The notes: generated from the letters alone by a model not told the origin. A stretch of DNA of 64,000 bases from Janthinobacterium sp. TB1-E2 (GCF_036885605.1 NZ_CP142523.1:4030001-4094000), one strand, 5' to 3'; positions 16,695 through 25,557 are shown, counted from the first letter of the stretch. Numbers and translations: made by a program.

Positions 16695-19600
16695 TCAGGC
16701 AGCCATTTCCTGGGGCTGGGTATTTGCGTGGGCCATGGCGCGGCGCAAGAGGTCGGCCATCTCGCACTGGGCATGGGCTTCGGCAGCCGGGGCAGCCTGG
16801 GCGGCAGCGACCGTGTTGACCGTGCCATCCTGGCCCAGCACCACGTCGAGCGTGCTGTCGTCGCGCAGCAGGTCGGCCATGCTTGGCAAGGTCACGCCGG
16901 CGGCGGCCGCATCCTTGGCATCGACGTTGAAATACACGTCCGTCATGTCGACCGTCTTGCCGTCGGCCAGGGTGGCGCTGCTGCGCTCGAGGTGCAAATT
17001 GCTGTTGGCGTCGAGGAACGGCAGTTCCGTGTAGCTGACCGTCAGGCTGGCCACGCCGGCGTCGTGTAAGGACATCAATTCGCCGTCGTCCGTCACGCCG
17101 TTGCTGTTGGCGTCGCGCCAGATGCGCAGTTCCGCGAACTTGTCATCGTGGGCATCGACCACGCCGTCGCCGTTCGAGTCATAGCTCGACAGCTTGGCAA
17201 AGCCCGTGCCCTTCTCGTTGCCGCCGAACAGTTCGGAGATGTTATCGATCTTGCCATTGCCATTGCCGTCGATGGCCAGCAAGCCGTCCTGGGCCGAGAC
17301 CCAGCCCGTCTGGATGGCGCTGCCCGTGCCCAGCAAGTCGAAGCTGCCGTGGAAGTCGGCGCGGGCGATCGTGTGCACGCCGTCACCGTTGAGGTCGATG
17401 ACGATGGGCGTGATGGCCGCATCCCAGCTCATGTCGTTCTGGCCCGACGCCAGTTTCAGGATGTCCGTGTAGACCACGTTGCCCGTCGTGCCATTGCTGT
17501 TGACGTCAGAATCGATGTTGTCGTTCGTGCCCACGTTCTTCGCGCCCCAGCGCCATGTATCCATGGCGTAGCCCGCGTGATACACGCCCGACTTGTCGAA
17601 TTTGAGCGAATAGCTGCCCGGATCGAGGTTGCTGAACAGGTAGTTGCCGTAGGCATTCGTGTAGGTGGTGGCCAGCAGCACGCCACTGCCCGAGTACAGC
17701 TGCACCTTGATGTTGGCGATGCCCGCCTCGTTGTAGTCCTGCACGCCATCATGGTCGGCGTCGCGCCACACCTTGTCGCCCAGGCTGGCCTTGCGGTAGA
17801 TGCCCGCATCCCAGCTCATGTCGTTCTGGCCTGCGGCCAGGTTGATCAGGCCCGAGCGCCCCGTGCTGACATCGACGTCGGAATCGGCCGTGTCAACACC
17901 CACATTGGCCTTGGTGTAATAGAAGCCCGATGGACGGATGACTTCCACCTTGTAGCCGCCGGCCGCCAGTTCGCTGAACAGGTAATTGCCGCTGGCATTC
18001 GTCGTCGTCGTGGCGATGACCTGGTTGTACGCGTTGAGCAGATTGACTTTCACGCCCGCCACGCCCAGTTCGCCCGCCTCCTGCACGCCGTTGTAGTTCC
18101 TGTCTTCCCACACGCGGTCGCCGATGGAAGCCGTGTTCAGTTTCACCAGGCCCGCATCCCAGTCCAGCTGTACGTCGCCCGACTTCAGGGTGGTCCACGT
18201 GGTGGTGAAGCCGGTGGCCGGATTGACGTCCGAATCGGTGGCGTAACCGCCGATGTCCGCCTTGGTGAAGCCGTAGCCGGCCGGCGGCACGAAGCCCAGG
18301 TAGTAATTGCCGGGAACCAGGTTGCTGAACAGATAATTGCCGCTGGCATCCGTGGTGGCGCTGGCCACGACGGCACCTTGCGCGTTGTACAGGTTGACTT
18401 TCACGCCACAGACGCCCGTCTCGCCCGCATCCTGCGTGCCGTTGCCGTTCGCATCGAACCACACGCGGTCGCCGATGGACGCCGTCTTGTACAGGCCGGC
18501 ATCGAGATCCCTGTAGTTCTGGCCGGCAGCCACCGTCACCTGGCCGCTGTTGCCCAGCGTATTGATGTCGCTGTCGAGCGCATCGTTGCCGCCCGCATCC
18601 TTGACCGTCGTCAGATAGCCGGCGGGGGCGACGACGGCGATCGAATACGTGCCGGGGTCGACATTGAAGTTGTAATAGCCGGTGGCGTCCGTCAAGGTCG
18701 AACCGATCACGCTGCCGGCCGCGTTTTTCAGCTGCACGGTGACGCCGACTATGCCCGCTTCGCCCGCATCCTGCACGCCATTCATGTTGCTGTCATGCCA
18801 GACCCGGTCGCCCAGGGTGGCTGGCAAGGCGACGATGCCGGCGTCCACGCTGTGGTTGCTGTCGCCCGAGGCCAGCAGCACTTGCGCCGTGCGGCCGTCG
18901 GCATTGGCGTCCGAGTCGCGCTGGTCATCGCCGCCCTGGTCCTGGCCCGTGAAGGCGTAGCCGGCTGGCAAGGTGGTTTTATCGAACTGCACGCTGTAGG
19001 CGCCCGGTTTCAGGTTCGTGAACAGGTAGTTGCCGTTCGCATCCGTCAGCAGCGGGCTGCCGATGGCGTTGCCCGATGCATCGAGCAAGGTCACTTTCAC
19101 GCCTGCGGCGCCCGCTTCACCCGCGTCCTGCACGCCATTCCTGTTCGTATCGAACCAGACCCGGTCGCCCAGCTCGGCCGTGCGGTACAGGCCCGCATCA
19201 AGGCTCAAATTGGTTTCGCCCGGCGCCAGGGTGACGGACGCCATCTTGCCGGCCGCATCGATATTGCTGTCCTTGGCCGTGTCGCCGCCCTGGTTCGCTG
19301 CCGTCGGCACGTAGCCGGCGGGCGCCACCACGGTCACCGAATAGGTGCCCGGATTGACATCGAAGTGGTAGCCGCCGCTGGCGTCCGTCGTGGTGGAGGC
19401 CACCACATTGCCGGCCGTATCCTTCAATTGCACGACAACATTGGCGATGCCCGCCTCGCCCGCGTCCTGCACGCCGTTGGCGTTCTTGTCTTCCCACACG
19501 AAATCGCCGAGGTGGGCCATCGGCACCTTGAAGGTCAGGTAATGGGGCGCCAGGCTCAGGTCTTGCGCATTGCAGCCTTCCGTGCCGCCATCATCGCGCA

Positions 19601-20198
19601 CCTTGAAACCGAGGTCGAAGTCGCCGGCCACGGTCTGGCTGGGCACGAAGACCAGGTGACCCGCGCGGATATCGTCGATGGAGACTTCCGTGCCCACCGC
19701 CACGGCCACGCCGTTGAGCAAGACCTGGCCCGCCGTGGTGGTATTGGTGATGACGATGGACTTGAAGCCGTCGTGCTCGACGTCGTCGTGGAAGCCGAAA
19801 TCGCTTTCGCTCAGCACGACGCTGGCACCGTCGACCAGAGTGAAGGTCTTGTCGGCCGCATCGGGCGCATCATTGACGGGATCGATAATGACTTGCAGGC
19901 TCAGCTGGACGATGTCGCCATTACCCTTGTCGATCGTCACCTGGATGGTCGAGAAGCTGCCATTGTAGTTGGCGGCCCAGTCGCCGGGACGCACGTACAC
20001 GGTGTCCGCGTCCTGCATGCCGAACAGCGGCGTGTTTTCCGTCGATTCCGTATCGTCCGGCAACAAAACCGTGAAATTCTTGATATTCAGTTCGCCTTGC
20101 ACCGAGTAGCCGGCCTGGATCAGCAGGTCGCGGATATCGAAATTCTTGTTGATGTCTTCGCAGACGTGGACCGTGGTCGACAGGTTGTAGGTAGTCAT
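16695..20198 (-). CDS. Large SdrD_B-repeat adhesin, probable type I secretion substrate
   Basis: The product is 1167 residues from ATG 20198, which has GGAGG five bases upstream. There is no signal peptide. Residues 1-225 form a cadherin-like region containing DPVNDAPDAADKTF. Six SdrD_B (Cna-B-like) domains follow, each about 115 residues and opening with variants of LGDRVWxDxNxNGVQDAGE, at about 227, 339, 457, 571, 688 and 803. The C-terminal part (about 930-1167) has Ca-binding-like loops such as DLNGDGVHT, DGNGNGKID and DSNGDGVVD. A leaderless, Ca-binding, repetitive giant next to a type I exporter is the expected cargo, probably an adhesin for surfaces or biofilm. Classical RTX nonapeptides are absent. 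Confidence 0.82.
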   Translation of the reverse strand: MTTYNLSTTVHVCEDINKNFDIRDLLIQAGYSVQGELNIKNFTVLLPDDTESTENTPLFGMQDADTVYVRPGDWAANYNGSFSTIQVTIDKGNGDIVQLSLQVIIDPVNDAPDAADKTFTLVDGASVVLSESDFGFHDDVEHDGFKSIVITNTTTAGQVLLNGVAVAVGTEVSIDDIRAGHLVFVPSQTVAGDFDLGFKVRDDGGTEGCNAQDLSLAPHYLTFKVPMAHLGDFVWEDKNANGVQDAGEAGIANVVVQLKDTAGNVVASTTTDASGGYHFDVNPGTYSVTVVAPAGYVPTAANQGGDTAKDSNIDAAGKMASVTLAPGETNLSLDAGLYRTAELGDRVWFDTNRNGVQDAGEAGAAGVKVTLLDASGNAIGSPLLTDANGNYLFTNLKPGAYSVQFDKTTLPAGYAFTGQDQGGDDQRDSDANADGRTAQVLLASGDSNHSVDAGIVALPATLGDRVWHDSNMNGVQDAGEAGIVGVTVQLKNAAGSVIGSTLTDATGYYNFNVDPGTYSIAVVAPAGYLTTVKDAGGNDALDSDINTLGNSGQVTVAAGQNYRDLDAGLYKTASIGDRVWFDANGNGTQDAGETGVCGVKVNLYNAQGAVVASATTDASGNYLFSNLVPGNYYLGFVPPAGYGFTKADIGGYATDSDVNPATGFTTTWTTLKSGDVQLDWDAGLVKLNTASIGDRVWEDRNYNGVQEAGELGVAGVKVNLLNAYNQVIATTTTNASGNYLFSELAAGGYKVEVIRPSGFYYTKANVGVDTADSDVDVSTGRSGLINLAAGQNDMSWDAGIYRKASLGDKVWRDADHDGVQDYNEAGIANIKVQLYSGSGVLLATTYTNAYGNYLFSNLDPGSYSLKFDKSGVYHAGYAMDTWRWGAKNVGTNDNIDSDVNSNGTTGNVVYTDILKLASGQNDMSWDAAITPIVIDLNGDGVHTIARADFHGSFDLLGTGSAIQTGWVSAQDGLLAIDGNGNGKIDNISELFGGNEKGTGFAKLSSYDSNGDGVVDAHDDKFAELRIWRDANSNGVTDDGELMSLHDAGVASLTVSYTELPFLDANSNLHLERSSATLADGKTVDMTDVYFNVDAKDAAAAGVTLPSMADLLRDDSTLDVVLGQDGTVNTVAAAQAAPAAEAHAQCEMADLLRRAMAHANTQPQEMAA

Positions 20199-20431
20199 GC
20201 GGCCTCCTGACGGCATGCCACGGCGGCGGCAGGAGCGGAAATACGGAGGGCCAGGGCGCGATCAGCCTGGCCGTGCAAAGCGGCGAATGTATACATAGGT
20301 GGGCTTCCAAGAAGGGACTTGTTTAAAAATGAAGCCGGCAGATCTTGTATACAGTTTCGAGGGACACAGGAGCCAGACGACGCAACCACGCAGCAGGGGG
20401 TGATTGTCTTTCTAATATTTAAGTTGTCGCA

Positions 20432-20459
20432 ATTATATCCAGTATCTTTTCAAAAGCAA
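20432..20459 (-). promoter_or_regulatory. Predicted promoter of the adhesin/type I secretion operon
   Basis: On the minus strand, TTGCTT (20459-20454) and TATAAT (20437-20432) are separated by 16 bases, a good sigma-70 match in an AT-rich spacer. Transcription would start near 20425, giving a 5' leader of over 220 bases before the adhesin ATG. The rest of the spacer 20199-20589 shows no gene. Confidence 0.6.
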
Positions 20460-20577
20460 ATTAATTTCCATCAATATCAATAAAATTTTTATAATTTTTT
20501 CGCATACCCGGCGCGGGCGGTGTTGCCATCGGGGGCCTGAAAATAGATGCACCTTCTCGGCCCCCACCACAATCGCC

Positions 20578-20583
20578 TACAAT
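20578..20583 (+). promoter_or_regulatory. Predicted -10 box immediately before the recJ operon (possible leaderless start)
   Basis: TACAAT ends only 6 bases before the ATG at 20590, and no Shine-Dalgarno sequence is visible between them. If this is the true -10 element, transcription would begin at or next to the start codon, giving a leaderless mRNA. No clear -35 was identified; a GGGGGCC/GGCCCCC inverted repeat (20531-20537, 20559-20565) lies just upstream. Confidence 0.4.
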
Positions 20584-20589
20584 CTCGGG

Positions 20590-21654
20590 ATGAATCAACT
20601 TACCCTCGTCCTGCCCTTCGCCTTGCCCAATGCCGAACTGGCTGCCGACCTGCTCAAGGTCTTGCAGGCGCCCGCGCTGGCGGCGCTGCTGTCGCGCACC
20701 TCCACTTGCAATTTGGAAATTTTTGACAACACCAACCGCCTGCTGCCGCACGAAGCGTGGCTGGCGCACGCCTTGAGCCTGTCGCCCGCGCCCAACGGCG
20801 AGGCGGCGCAATCGGCCTTTGCCGCCCAGGCCATGCGCGGCTACGGCCTCGTGCCGGAACCGGGCGCGCGCTACTTCATGCTGCATCCGGCCCACCTGGC
20901 CATCGCCCGCAGCCATATCAGCCTGGAAGACTTGCGCCAGCTCAAGCTGAGCGAGGCCGATGGCCGCGCCCTGTTCGACATTGCGGCTCCGTATTTCGAC
21001 GAGATCGGCCAGCCCCTCGCGTATGGCGACGCGGGCACCTGGTTCATGCGCGCCGACGCCTGGTCCGACTTGCAGTGCGCCACGCCGGACGCCGCCACCA
21101 CGCAAGACCTGTCCGTGTGGATGCCGGAAGGCGAGCATGCGCGCGCCGCGCGCCGCCTGCAAAACGAAGTGCAGATGCTGTGGCATGAACATCCGGTCAA
21201 TGCGGCGCGCGAAGAGCGGGGCTTGAAAGCCATCAATTCCTTCTGGATCTGGGGCGGGAGCCTGGCCACGGCCACGGCCGCACCTGCATCGGCGCGCTGC
21301 GCGGCCAGCCTGCTTACGAAGGACGCACCGGGCTGGCTGGCCGCGCTGGCGGAACCGGCGCAGCGCGATGCCAGTCCAAACAGTGTGCTGGCAAGCGAAC
21401 AGGACGCGATCGTCGTGCTGGGCGGCCTGACCGAAGCGGCGCAGGCGCAGGAATGGGGCATGTGGCTGCAGCAGTTGCAAGCGCTGGAAGCGGACTGGTT
21501 CGCGCCCCTGCTGGCGGCCCTCAAGGATGGCCGTCTGGGCCAGCTGCGCCTGGTGCTGAGCCACCGCGACGCCTGGCTGGACTGCACCACCAGCAAGAAT
21601 GCGCAGCGCAAATTCTGGCGCGCGATTACCCTGAACAAGTTGAAAGCATCATGA
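20590..21654 (+). CDS. Conserved protein encoded upstream of recJ (phosphoglycerate-mutase-like/RpfE type)
   Basis: The 354-residue cytoplasmic protein begins MNQLTLVLPFALPNAELAADL. It has no signal peptide and no membrane helices, and contains LRQLKLSEADGRALFDI, DLSVWMPEG and INSFWIWGGG-like segments (INSFWIWGGS). Homologues next to recJ in betaproteobacteria are, as I recall, annotated loosely as phosphoglycerate-mutase-like or RpfE-type regulatory proteins; no catalytic motif is recognisable here. Its stop overlaps the recJ start (ATGA), so the two are probably translationally coupled. Confidence 0.7.
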   Translation: MNQLTLVLPFALPNAELAADLLKVLQAPALAALLSRTSTCNLEIFDNTNRLLPHEAWLAHALSLSPAPNGEAAQSAFAAQAMRGYGLVPEPGARYFMLHPAHLAIARSHISLEDLRQLKLSEADGRALFDIAAPYFDEIGQPLAYGDAGTWFMRADAWSDLQCATPDAATTQDLSVWMPEGEHARAARRLQNEVQMLWHEHPVNAAREERGLKAINSFWIWGGSLATATAAPASARCAASLLTKDAPGWLAALAEPAQRDASPNSVLASEQDAIVVLGGLTEAAQAQEWGMWLQQLQALEADWFAPLLAALKDGRLGQLRLVLSHRDAWLDCTTSKNAQRKFWRAITLNKLKAS

Positions 21655-23351
21655 CCCGTACCCGCATCACCACCCGTCCCTGCCCCTACCGCGAATCCGA
21701 ATTGCTGCGCCAGGGCGGCATCCATCCCGTGCTGGCCCGCTTGTACGCGTCGCGCGGCCTGTCCGACGCGAAAGAACTCTCGATCGAGCCGAAAGACTTG
21801 ATACCGCCGTCCGGCTTGCTGCACATTGGCGCGGCCGGTGTCTTCCTGGCCGACGCGATTGCCGCCAAGAAACGCATGGTCATCGTGGCCGACTACGATT
21901 GCGACGGCGCCACCGCCTGCGCCGTGGCCATACGCGGCTTGCGCGCCATGGGCGCCGACGTCGATTTCATCGTGCCCAACCGCTTTGAATACGGCTATGG
22001 CCTGACGCCGGAAATCGTCGAACTGACGGCGCGCGAAAAGTCGCCCGACATCATCATCACCGTCGACAACGGCATCGCCAGCATCGATGGCGTGGCCGAA
22101 GCGAACCGGCGCGGCATCCAGGTGGTCGTCACCGACCACCATTTGCCGGCCGACACCCTGCCCGACGCAGCCGTCATCGTCAACCCGAACCAGCCCGCCT
22201 GCGGTTTCCCCAGTAAACATCTGGCGGGCGTGGGCGTCGTGTTCTACGTCTTGCTGGCCCTGCGCGCGGAAATGCGCCGGCGCGGCCTCTTTGATGCGCA
22301 AACGCAACCGAAGCTCGACAACCTGCTCGACCTGGTGGCGCTGGGCACGGTGGCCGACGTCGTGCGCCTCGATACCAACAACCGCATCCTCGTCGCACAA
22401 GGCCTCAAACGCATGCGCAAGGGCCATATGCACGCGGGTGTGGCGGCCCTGTTCCGCGTGGCGGGCCGCGAAGCGCGCAGCGCCACGCCGTTCGACCTGG
22501 GCTTTGCCCTGGGACCGCGCCTGAATGCGGCCGGCCGCTTGCAAGACATGTCGCTGGGCATCGAATGCCTGGTCACGGACGACGAAGGCCGCGCCTGGGC
22601 GCTGGCGCAGCAATTGAACGACATCAATCTGAAGCGCCGCGAGATCGAAGCGGAAATGCAGGATACGGCCCTGCTGCACCTCGACGCTTTCGAGCCGGCC
22701 AACAGCAGCACCATCAGCGTCTTCGATGAATCGTGGCACCAGGGCGTGATCGGCATCGTGGCCTCGCGCCTGAAGGAAAAATTCTACCGCCCGACCATCA
22801 CGTTTGCGCCCGGCGCTGACGGCTGGATCAAGGGCTCCGGACGCTCGATCCCCGGCTTCCACTTGCGCGACGCGCTCGACCTCGTGTCGAAACGGGCACC
22901 TAGCCTGATCGACAAGTTCGGCGGCCACGCCATGGCGGCAGGCTTGACCATCCGCGCCGACGCCTTCGATGCGTTTTCCAAGGCCTTCGAAGCCGTGGGC
23001 CAGGCCTGGCTCAGCCAGCAACAGCTGGAACGGGTCGTGGAAACGGACGGCCCGCTGGAAGACGCCTATTACACGACGGCCTTCATCGAGCTGATGGATG
23101 GCCAAGTGTGGGGCCAGGGCTTCGCCCCGCCCGTCTTCTGCGACGAGTTCCGCGTCGTCAGCCAGCGCATCCTCAAAGAGCGCCACTTGAAACTGCTGCT
23201 GGAAAAGAACGGCGTGCGCTTCGACGCCATCTGGTTCGGGCATACGGATGCCTTGGGCGAACGCACGAGGGTCGCGTTCAGACTGGATGCGAATGAATAC
23301 AATGGCACGACAAAAGTACAGCTCATGGTGGAGCACGCCGAACCTGTGTAG
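21651..23351 (+). CDS. recJ: RecJ single-strand-specific 5'-3' exonuclease
   Basis: The product is 566 residues from ATG 21651, overlapping the upstream stop. It has the DHH-family motifs VADYDCDGATA near residue 80, ITVDNGIA near 140 and VTDHHLP near 160. The DHHA1 region carries GHAMAAGLTI, and a C-terminal OB domain follows. RecJ trims 5' single-stranded DNA in recombination and mismatch/base-excision repair. In E. coli recJ is followed by prfB and lysS; here those lie 15.6 kb downstream. Confidence 0.95.
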   Translation: MTRTRITTRPCPYRESELLRQGGIHPVLARLYASRGLSDAKELSIEPKDLIPPSGLLHIGAAGVFLADAIAAKKRMVIVADYDCDGATACAVAIRGLRAMGADVDFIVPNRFEYGYGLTPEIVELTAREKSPDIIITVDNGIASIDGVAEANRRGIQVVVTDHHLPADTLPDAAVIVNPNQPACGFPSKHLAGVGVVFYVLLALRAEMRRRGLFDAQTQPKLDNLLDLVALGTVADVVRLDTNNRILVAQGLKRMRKGHMHAGVAALFRVAGREARSATPFDLGFALGPRLNAAGRLQDMSLGIECLVTDDEGRAWALAQQLNDINLKRREIEAEMQDTALLHLDAFEPANSSTISVFDESWHQGVIGIVASRLKEKFYRPTITFAPGADGWIKGSGRSIPGFHLRDALDLVSKRAPSLIDKFGGHAMAAGLTIRADAFDAFSKAFEAVGQAWLSQQQLERVVETDGPLEDAYYTTAFIELMDGQVWGQGFAPPVFCDEFRVVSQRILKERHLKLLLEKNGVRFDAIWFGHTDALGERTRVAFRLDANEYNGTTKVQLMVEHAEPV

Positions 23352-23353
23352 TG

Positions 23354-23472
23354 ACACCTGACAGTACCTACTGCGCGTCGGTATAGGCGGCCTGCGATGC
23401 TCACCGTACTAGAAGTACGGTTGCGCTTCTCGGCCACCTCTCCCTTCCGCTCGCTACGGTACTGTCAGGTGT
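23354..23472. repeat. 119-bp imperfect palindrome with 15-bp perfect terminal inverted repeats
   Basis: ACACCTGACAGTACC (23354-23368) is exactly complementary to GGTACTGTCAGGTGT (23458-23472). Inside is a central hairpin CCGTACT-AGA-AGTACGG, flanked by further imperfect complementarity. The unit begins 3 bases after the recJ stop and has no coding capacity. It has the form of a MITE or large REP-type element and could also act as a terminator. No target-site duplication was found by eye. Confidence 0.65.
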
Positions 23473-23549
23473 TGCAACGTTTGTGATCTTATTCTTGCTA
23501 GGTACAACGATGGCTGGAACACCCCGAAACACCACCTGAAAGCAGCACC

Positions 23550-23966
23550 ATGCTGACCGGCCTGAACCACCTCACCCTGTCCGTGCGCGACCTGGCGCGC
23601 AGCGTCGCCTTTTACCGCAACACCTTGGGCCTGCGTCTGCATGCGCGCTGGGACAGGGGCGCGTATCTGTCGGCCGGGGAGCTGTGGCTATGCCTGTCGC
23701 TTGACGCGCAAGACACGCCTGTGCTGGCCAGCCCCGGCTACACGCATTACGCGTTCTCCATCGCGTCCGCCGACTTCGCCCCGTTTGCCGCCCGCCTGCG
23801 CGCCGCCGGCGTGCCCGAATGGCAGCAAAACCGCAGCGACGGCGATTCCCTGTATTTTCTCGATCCCGACGGCCATCAGCTGGAAGCCCATGCGGGCAGC
23901 CTGGCGCAGCGGCTGGCAGCCTGCCGGGCGGCGCCCTATGCTGGCATGCAATTCTTTGACGGCTAA
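23550..23966 (+). CDS. fosA: FosA-family fosfomycin-inactivating glutathione transferase
   Basis: The 138-residue VOC-fold protein is close to FosA along its full length: [15 protein letters not shown], then [44 protein letters not shown], and the ending [10 protein letters not shown]. Candidate metal ligands are His7, His66 and Glu112, matching the FosA triad; the SDGDS loop and Thr9 match fosfomycin and K+ binding sites. FosA adds glutathione to fosfomycin in the cytosol. It stands alone between the recJ-associated palindrome and a toxin-antitoxin pair. Confidence 0.9.
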   Translation: MLTGLNHLTLSVRDLARSVAFYRNTLGLRLHARWDRGAYLSAGELWLCLSLDAQDTPVLASPGYTHYAFSIASADFAPFAARLRAAGVPEWQQNRSDGDSLYFLDPDGHQLEAHAGSLAQRLAACRAAPYAGMQFFDG

Positions 23967-24014
23967 GGGTATAGGCGCGCACATTTGGACGAGGACAGCA
24001 CAAATTCCCGAAAA

Positions 24015-24030
24015 GGAGTAATATTATTCC
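24015..24030. promoter_or_regulatory. Candidate autoregulatory operator of the Xre/RES module
   Basis: GGAGTAATATTATTCC is a 16-base palindrome with a single mismatched pair, ending 4 bases before the Shine-Dalgarno AAAGGAG of the antitoxin gene. Antitoxins of this family bind palindromes over their own promoters, so this is a plausible operator. Binding itself is inference. Confidence 0.5.
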
Positions 24031-24046
24031 ATAAAAGGAGTTCATC

Positions 24047-24484
24047 ATGAATCTTGCCTACGCCTACCCCAAGAGCCGCTTCGAACCGGCCGTGCTCGTC
24101 GACCTGAATGCCAAAGCCGAACGCGAGCGATTGTCGCAGGCGGCCTTGAAAGGCTTTTTCAAACTGGCCGCCGCCTGGAAACTGCGCGACGACGATGCGC
24201 GCGAATTGCTGGGCGGCCTTTCCAGCAGCGCCTATTACGAGTGGAAAAAACATCCGGACCGCGTGCTGGAAGTGGACCGCATCACGCGCATTTCCTACTT
24301 GCTGGGCATTTATAAAGCCCTGCACATCCTGTATGGCGACAAGCTGGCCGACGAATGGGTCAGCTTGCCCAACAAGAATCCCGTGTTTGGCGGCCGCACG
24401 CCCCTGTCGCAGATGCTGGCCGGCGGCTTGCTGGCCATGCAGACGGTGCGCAAGCTGCTCGACGCGCGCCGCGGAGGACTGTAA
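24047..24484 (+). CDS. Xre/MbcA/ParS-type antitoxin (DUF2384)
   Basis: The 145-residue protein has a helical N-terminal DNA-binding half (LSQAALKGFFKLAAAWKLRDDDARELLGG) and the C-terminal toxin-binding domain typical of DUF2384: RITRISYLLGIYKALHILYG, then WVSLPNKNPVFGGRTPLSQML. The latter NxxFGGxxPL-type segment normally reaches into the RES toxin active site. The toxin gene starts 3 bases after this stop. A palindromic operator lies at the promoter. Confidence 0.88.
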   Translation: MNLAYAYPKSRFEPAVLVDLNAKAERERLSQAALKGFFKLAAAWKLRDDDARELLGGLSSSAYYEWKKHPDRVLEVDRITRISYLLGIYKALHILYGDKLADEWVSLPNKNPVFGGRTPLSQMLAGGLLAMQTVRKLLDARRGGL

Positions 24485-24486
24485 TC

Positions 24487-25194
24487 GTGCCTGCAGCCCC
24501 GAATACCCACCTGCCGCCGCTGGCCGCGCTGCGCCAGATCGACACTTGCCGGTTGATTCCATCGCGCTTCGCCGACATGGAAGACTCCGTGCTGGCGCCC
24601 CTGGCCGAGGATGACGATCACCTGCGCGAGCTGTTCGAACTCGATAACGCGACGAACGCCCGCCTGGTGGCCGAGTATGGCGGCGCGCCAGGAATTGGCG
24701 TGGACGAACTGGTTTTTGGCGTGCCGCACTTTCGCATCATCAACGCCGCGTACACCTATGCCCGGCCGGAAGGAGCGCGCTTCAACGATGGCGAACGGGG
24801 CGCTTGGTATTGCGCCTTCGACATGAAAACGGCGCTGGCCGAGATCATTTTCCACAAGACCGTGGAATACCAGGAAATCGACTATTTCGCCGACAGCGTC
24901 AGCTACCAGTCGCTGCTGGCCGATTTCTCCGCCAGCTTCCACGACTTGCGCGGCCAGGAGCGCTATGCGGCCTGTCTCGACCCGGCCAGCTACATCGCTT
25001 CGCAAGACCTGGCCGCCATCCTGCTCGAGGCCGGTTCCATGGGCATCATCTTCCCCAGCACGCGGCTGGCGGGCGGCACCAACCTGGCCTGCTTCCGCCC
25101 TGCTCTGGTCGGCAATGTTCGCAAAGGCACCGCCTATCGGTTAACATGGCGGGGTACGCCGATACCGCACGTGGAAGCCCTCCCAGGCAAATAA
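24487..25194 (+). CDS. RES-domain toxin (NAD+-degrading type)
   Basis: The 235-residue product begins at GTG 24487, with GGAGG 9 bases upstream inside the end of the antitoxin gene; there is no ATG in a suitable place. RES signatures are visible: RPEGARFNDGERGAWYCA with the conserved Arg, TALAEIIFH with the conserved Glu, and IIFPSTRLAGGTNLACFRP near the C-terminus with the conserved Ser. Characterised relatives such as MbcT and ParT deplete NAD+ or modify PRPP synthetase; the exact chemistry here is not known. Confidence 0.87.
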   Translation: MPAAPNTHLPPLAALRQIDTCRLIPSRFADMEDSVLAPLAEDDDHLRELFELDNATNARLVAEYGGAPGIGVDELVFGVPHFRIINAAYTYARPEGARFNDGERGAWYCAFDMKTALAEIIFHKTVEYQEIDYFADSVSYQSLLADFSASFHDLRGQERYAACLDPASYIASQDLAAILLEAGSMGIIFPSTRLAGGTNLACFRPALVGNVRKGTAYRLTWRGTPIPHVEALPGK

Positions 25195-25236
25195 ACCGCG
25201 CGCATCGGCACCCGACTCACCGCAACCTGATCTCAC

Positions 25237-25557
25237 ATGCAAACCAATCCTGAAAAAGACACCGAACTGCGCCTCAAAGTCAACAGCGAAACGGCCCGCC
25301 TGGCCTGGAGCGAACTGGAAAAGCACTTCGCCCAAGGCAACGTTGTCTGGGTCGCCAACGAGCTGGACCTGGTCGAAGTCGCCGTGCGCATCTCGCACGA
25401 CGACAAGGCCACCATCACGCAATGGATGGCCGATGGCAAGGTAGCCAAAGTCTCCGACCAGCAGGCGCTGGACTGGCAGGCGGCCGACGCGGCGCTATGG
25501 GCCGTCGTCGTCAGCCCGTTTATTCTGGTGCAGCAGGAAAAGCCGACGAAACACTGA
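25237..25557 (+). CDS. DUF2288 family protein
   Basis: The 106-residue acidic cytoplasmic protein contains LRLKVNSETARLAWSELEKHFAQG, ELDLVEVAVRISHDD, and ALWAVVVSPFILVQ, which fit the DUF2288 family. No function is established that I know of. It stands between two toxin-antitoxin modules, 42 bases after the RES gene, and might be cotranscribed with it. Confidence 0.75.
   Translation: MQTNPEKDTELRLKVNSETARLAWSELEKHFAQGNVVWVANELDLVEVAVRISHDDKATITQWMADGKVAKVSDQQALDWQAADAALWAVVVSPFILVQQEKPTKH

Noticed and set aside
16695-20198. A CRISPR or tandem DNA repeat
   Set aside because: The repeats are about 340 bases, diverged, in frame and encode SdrD_B domains.
17148-20210. A 1020-codon open frame on the plus strand opposite the adhesin
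   Set aside because: It is the antisense of the repetitive SdrD_B gene. It has no recognisable domains, and the other strand has domains, a ribosome-binding site and consistent gene order.
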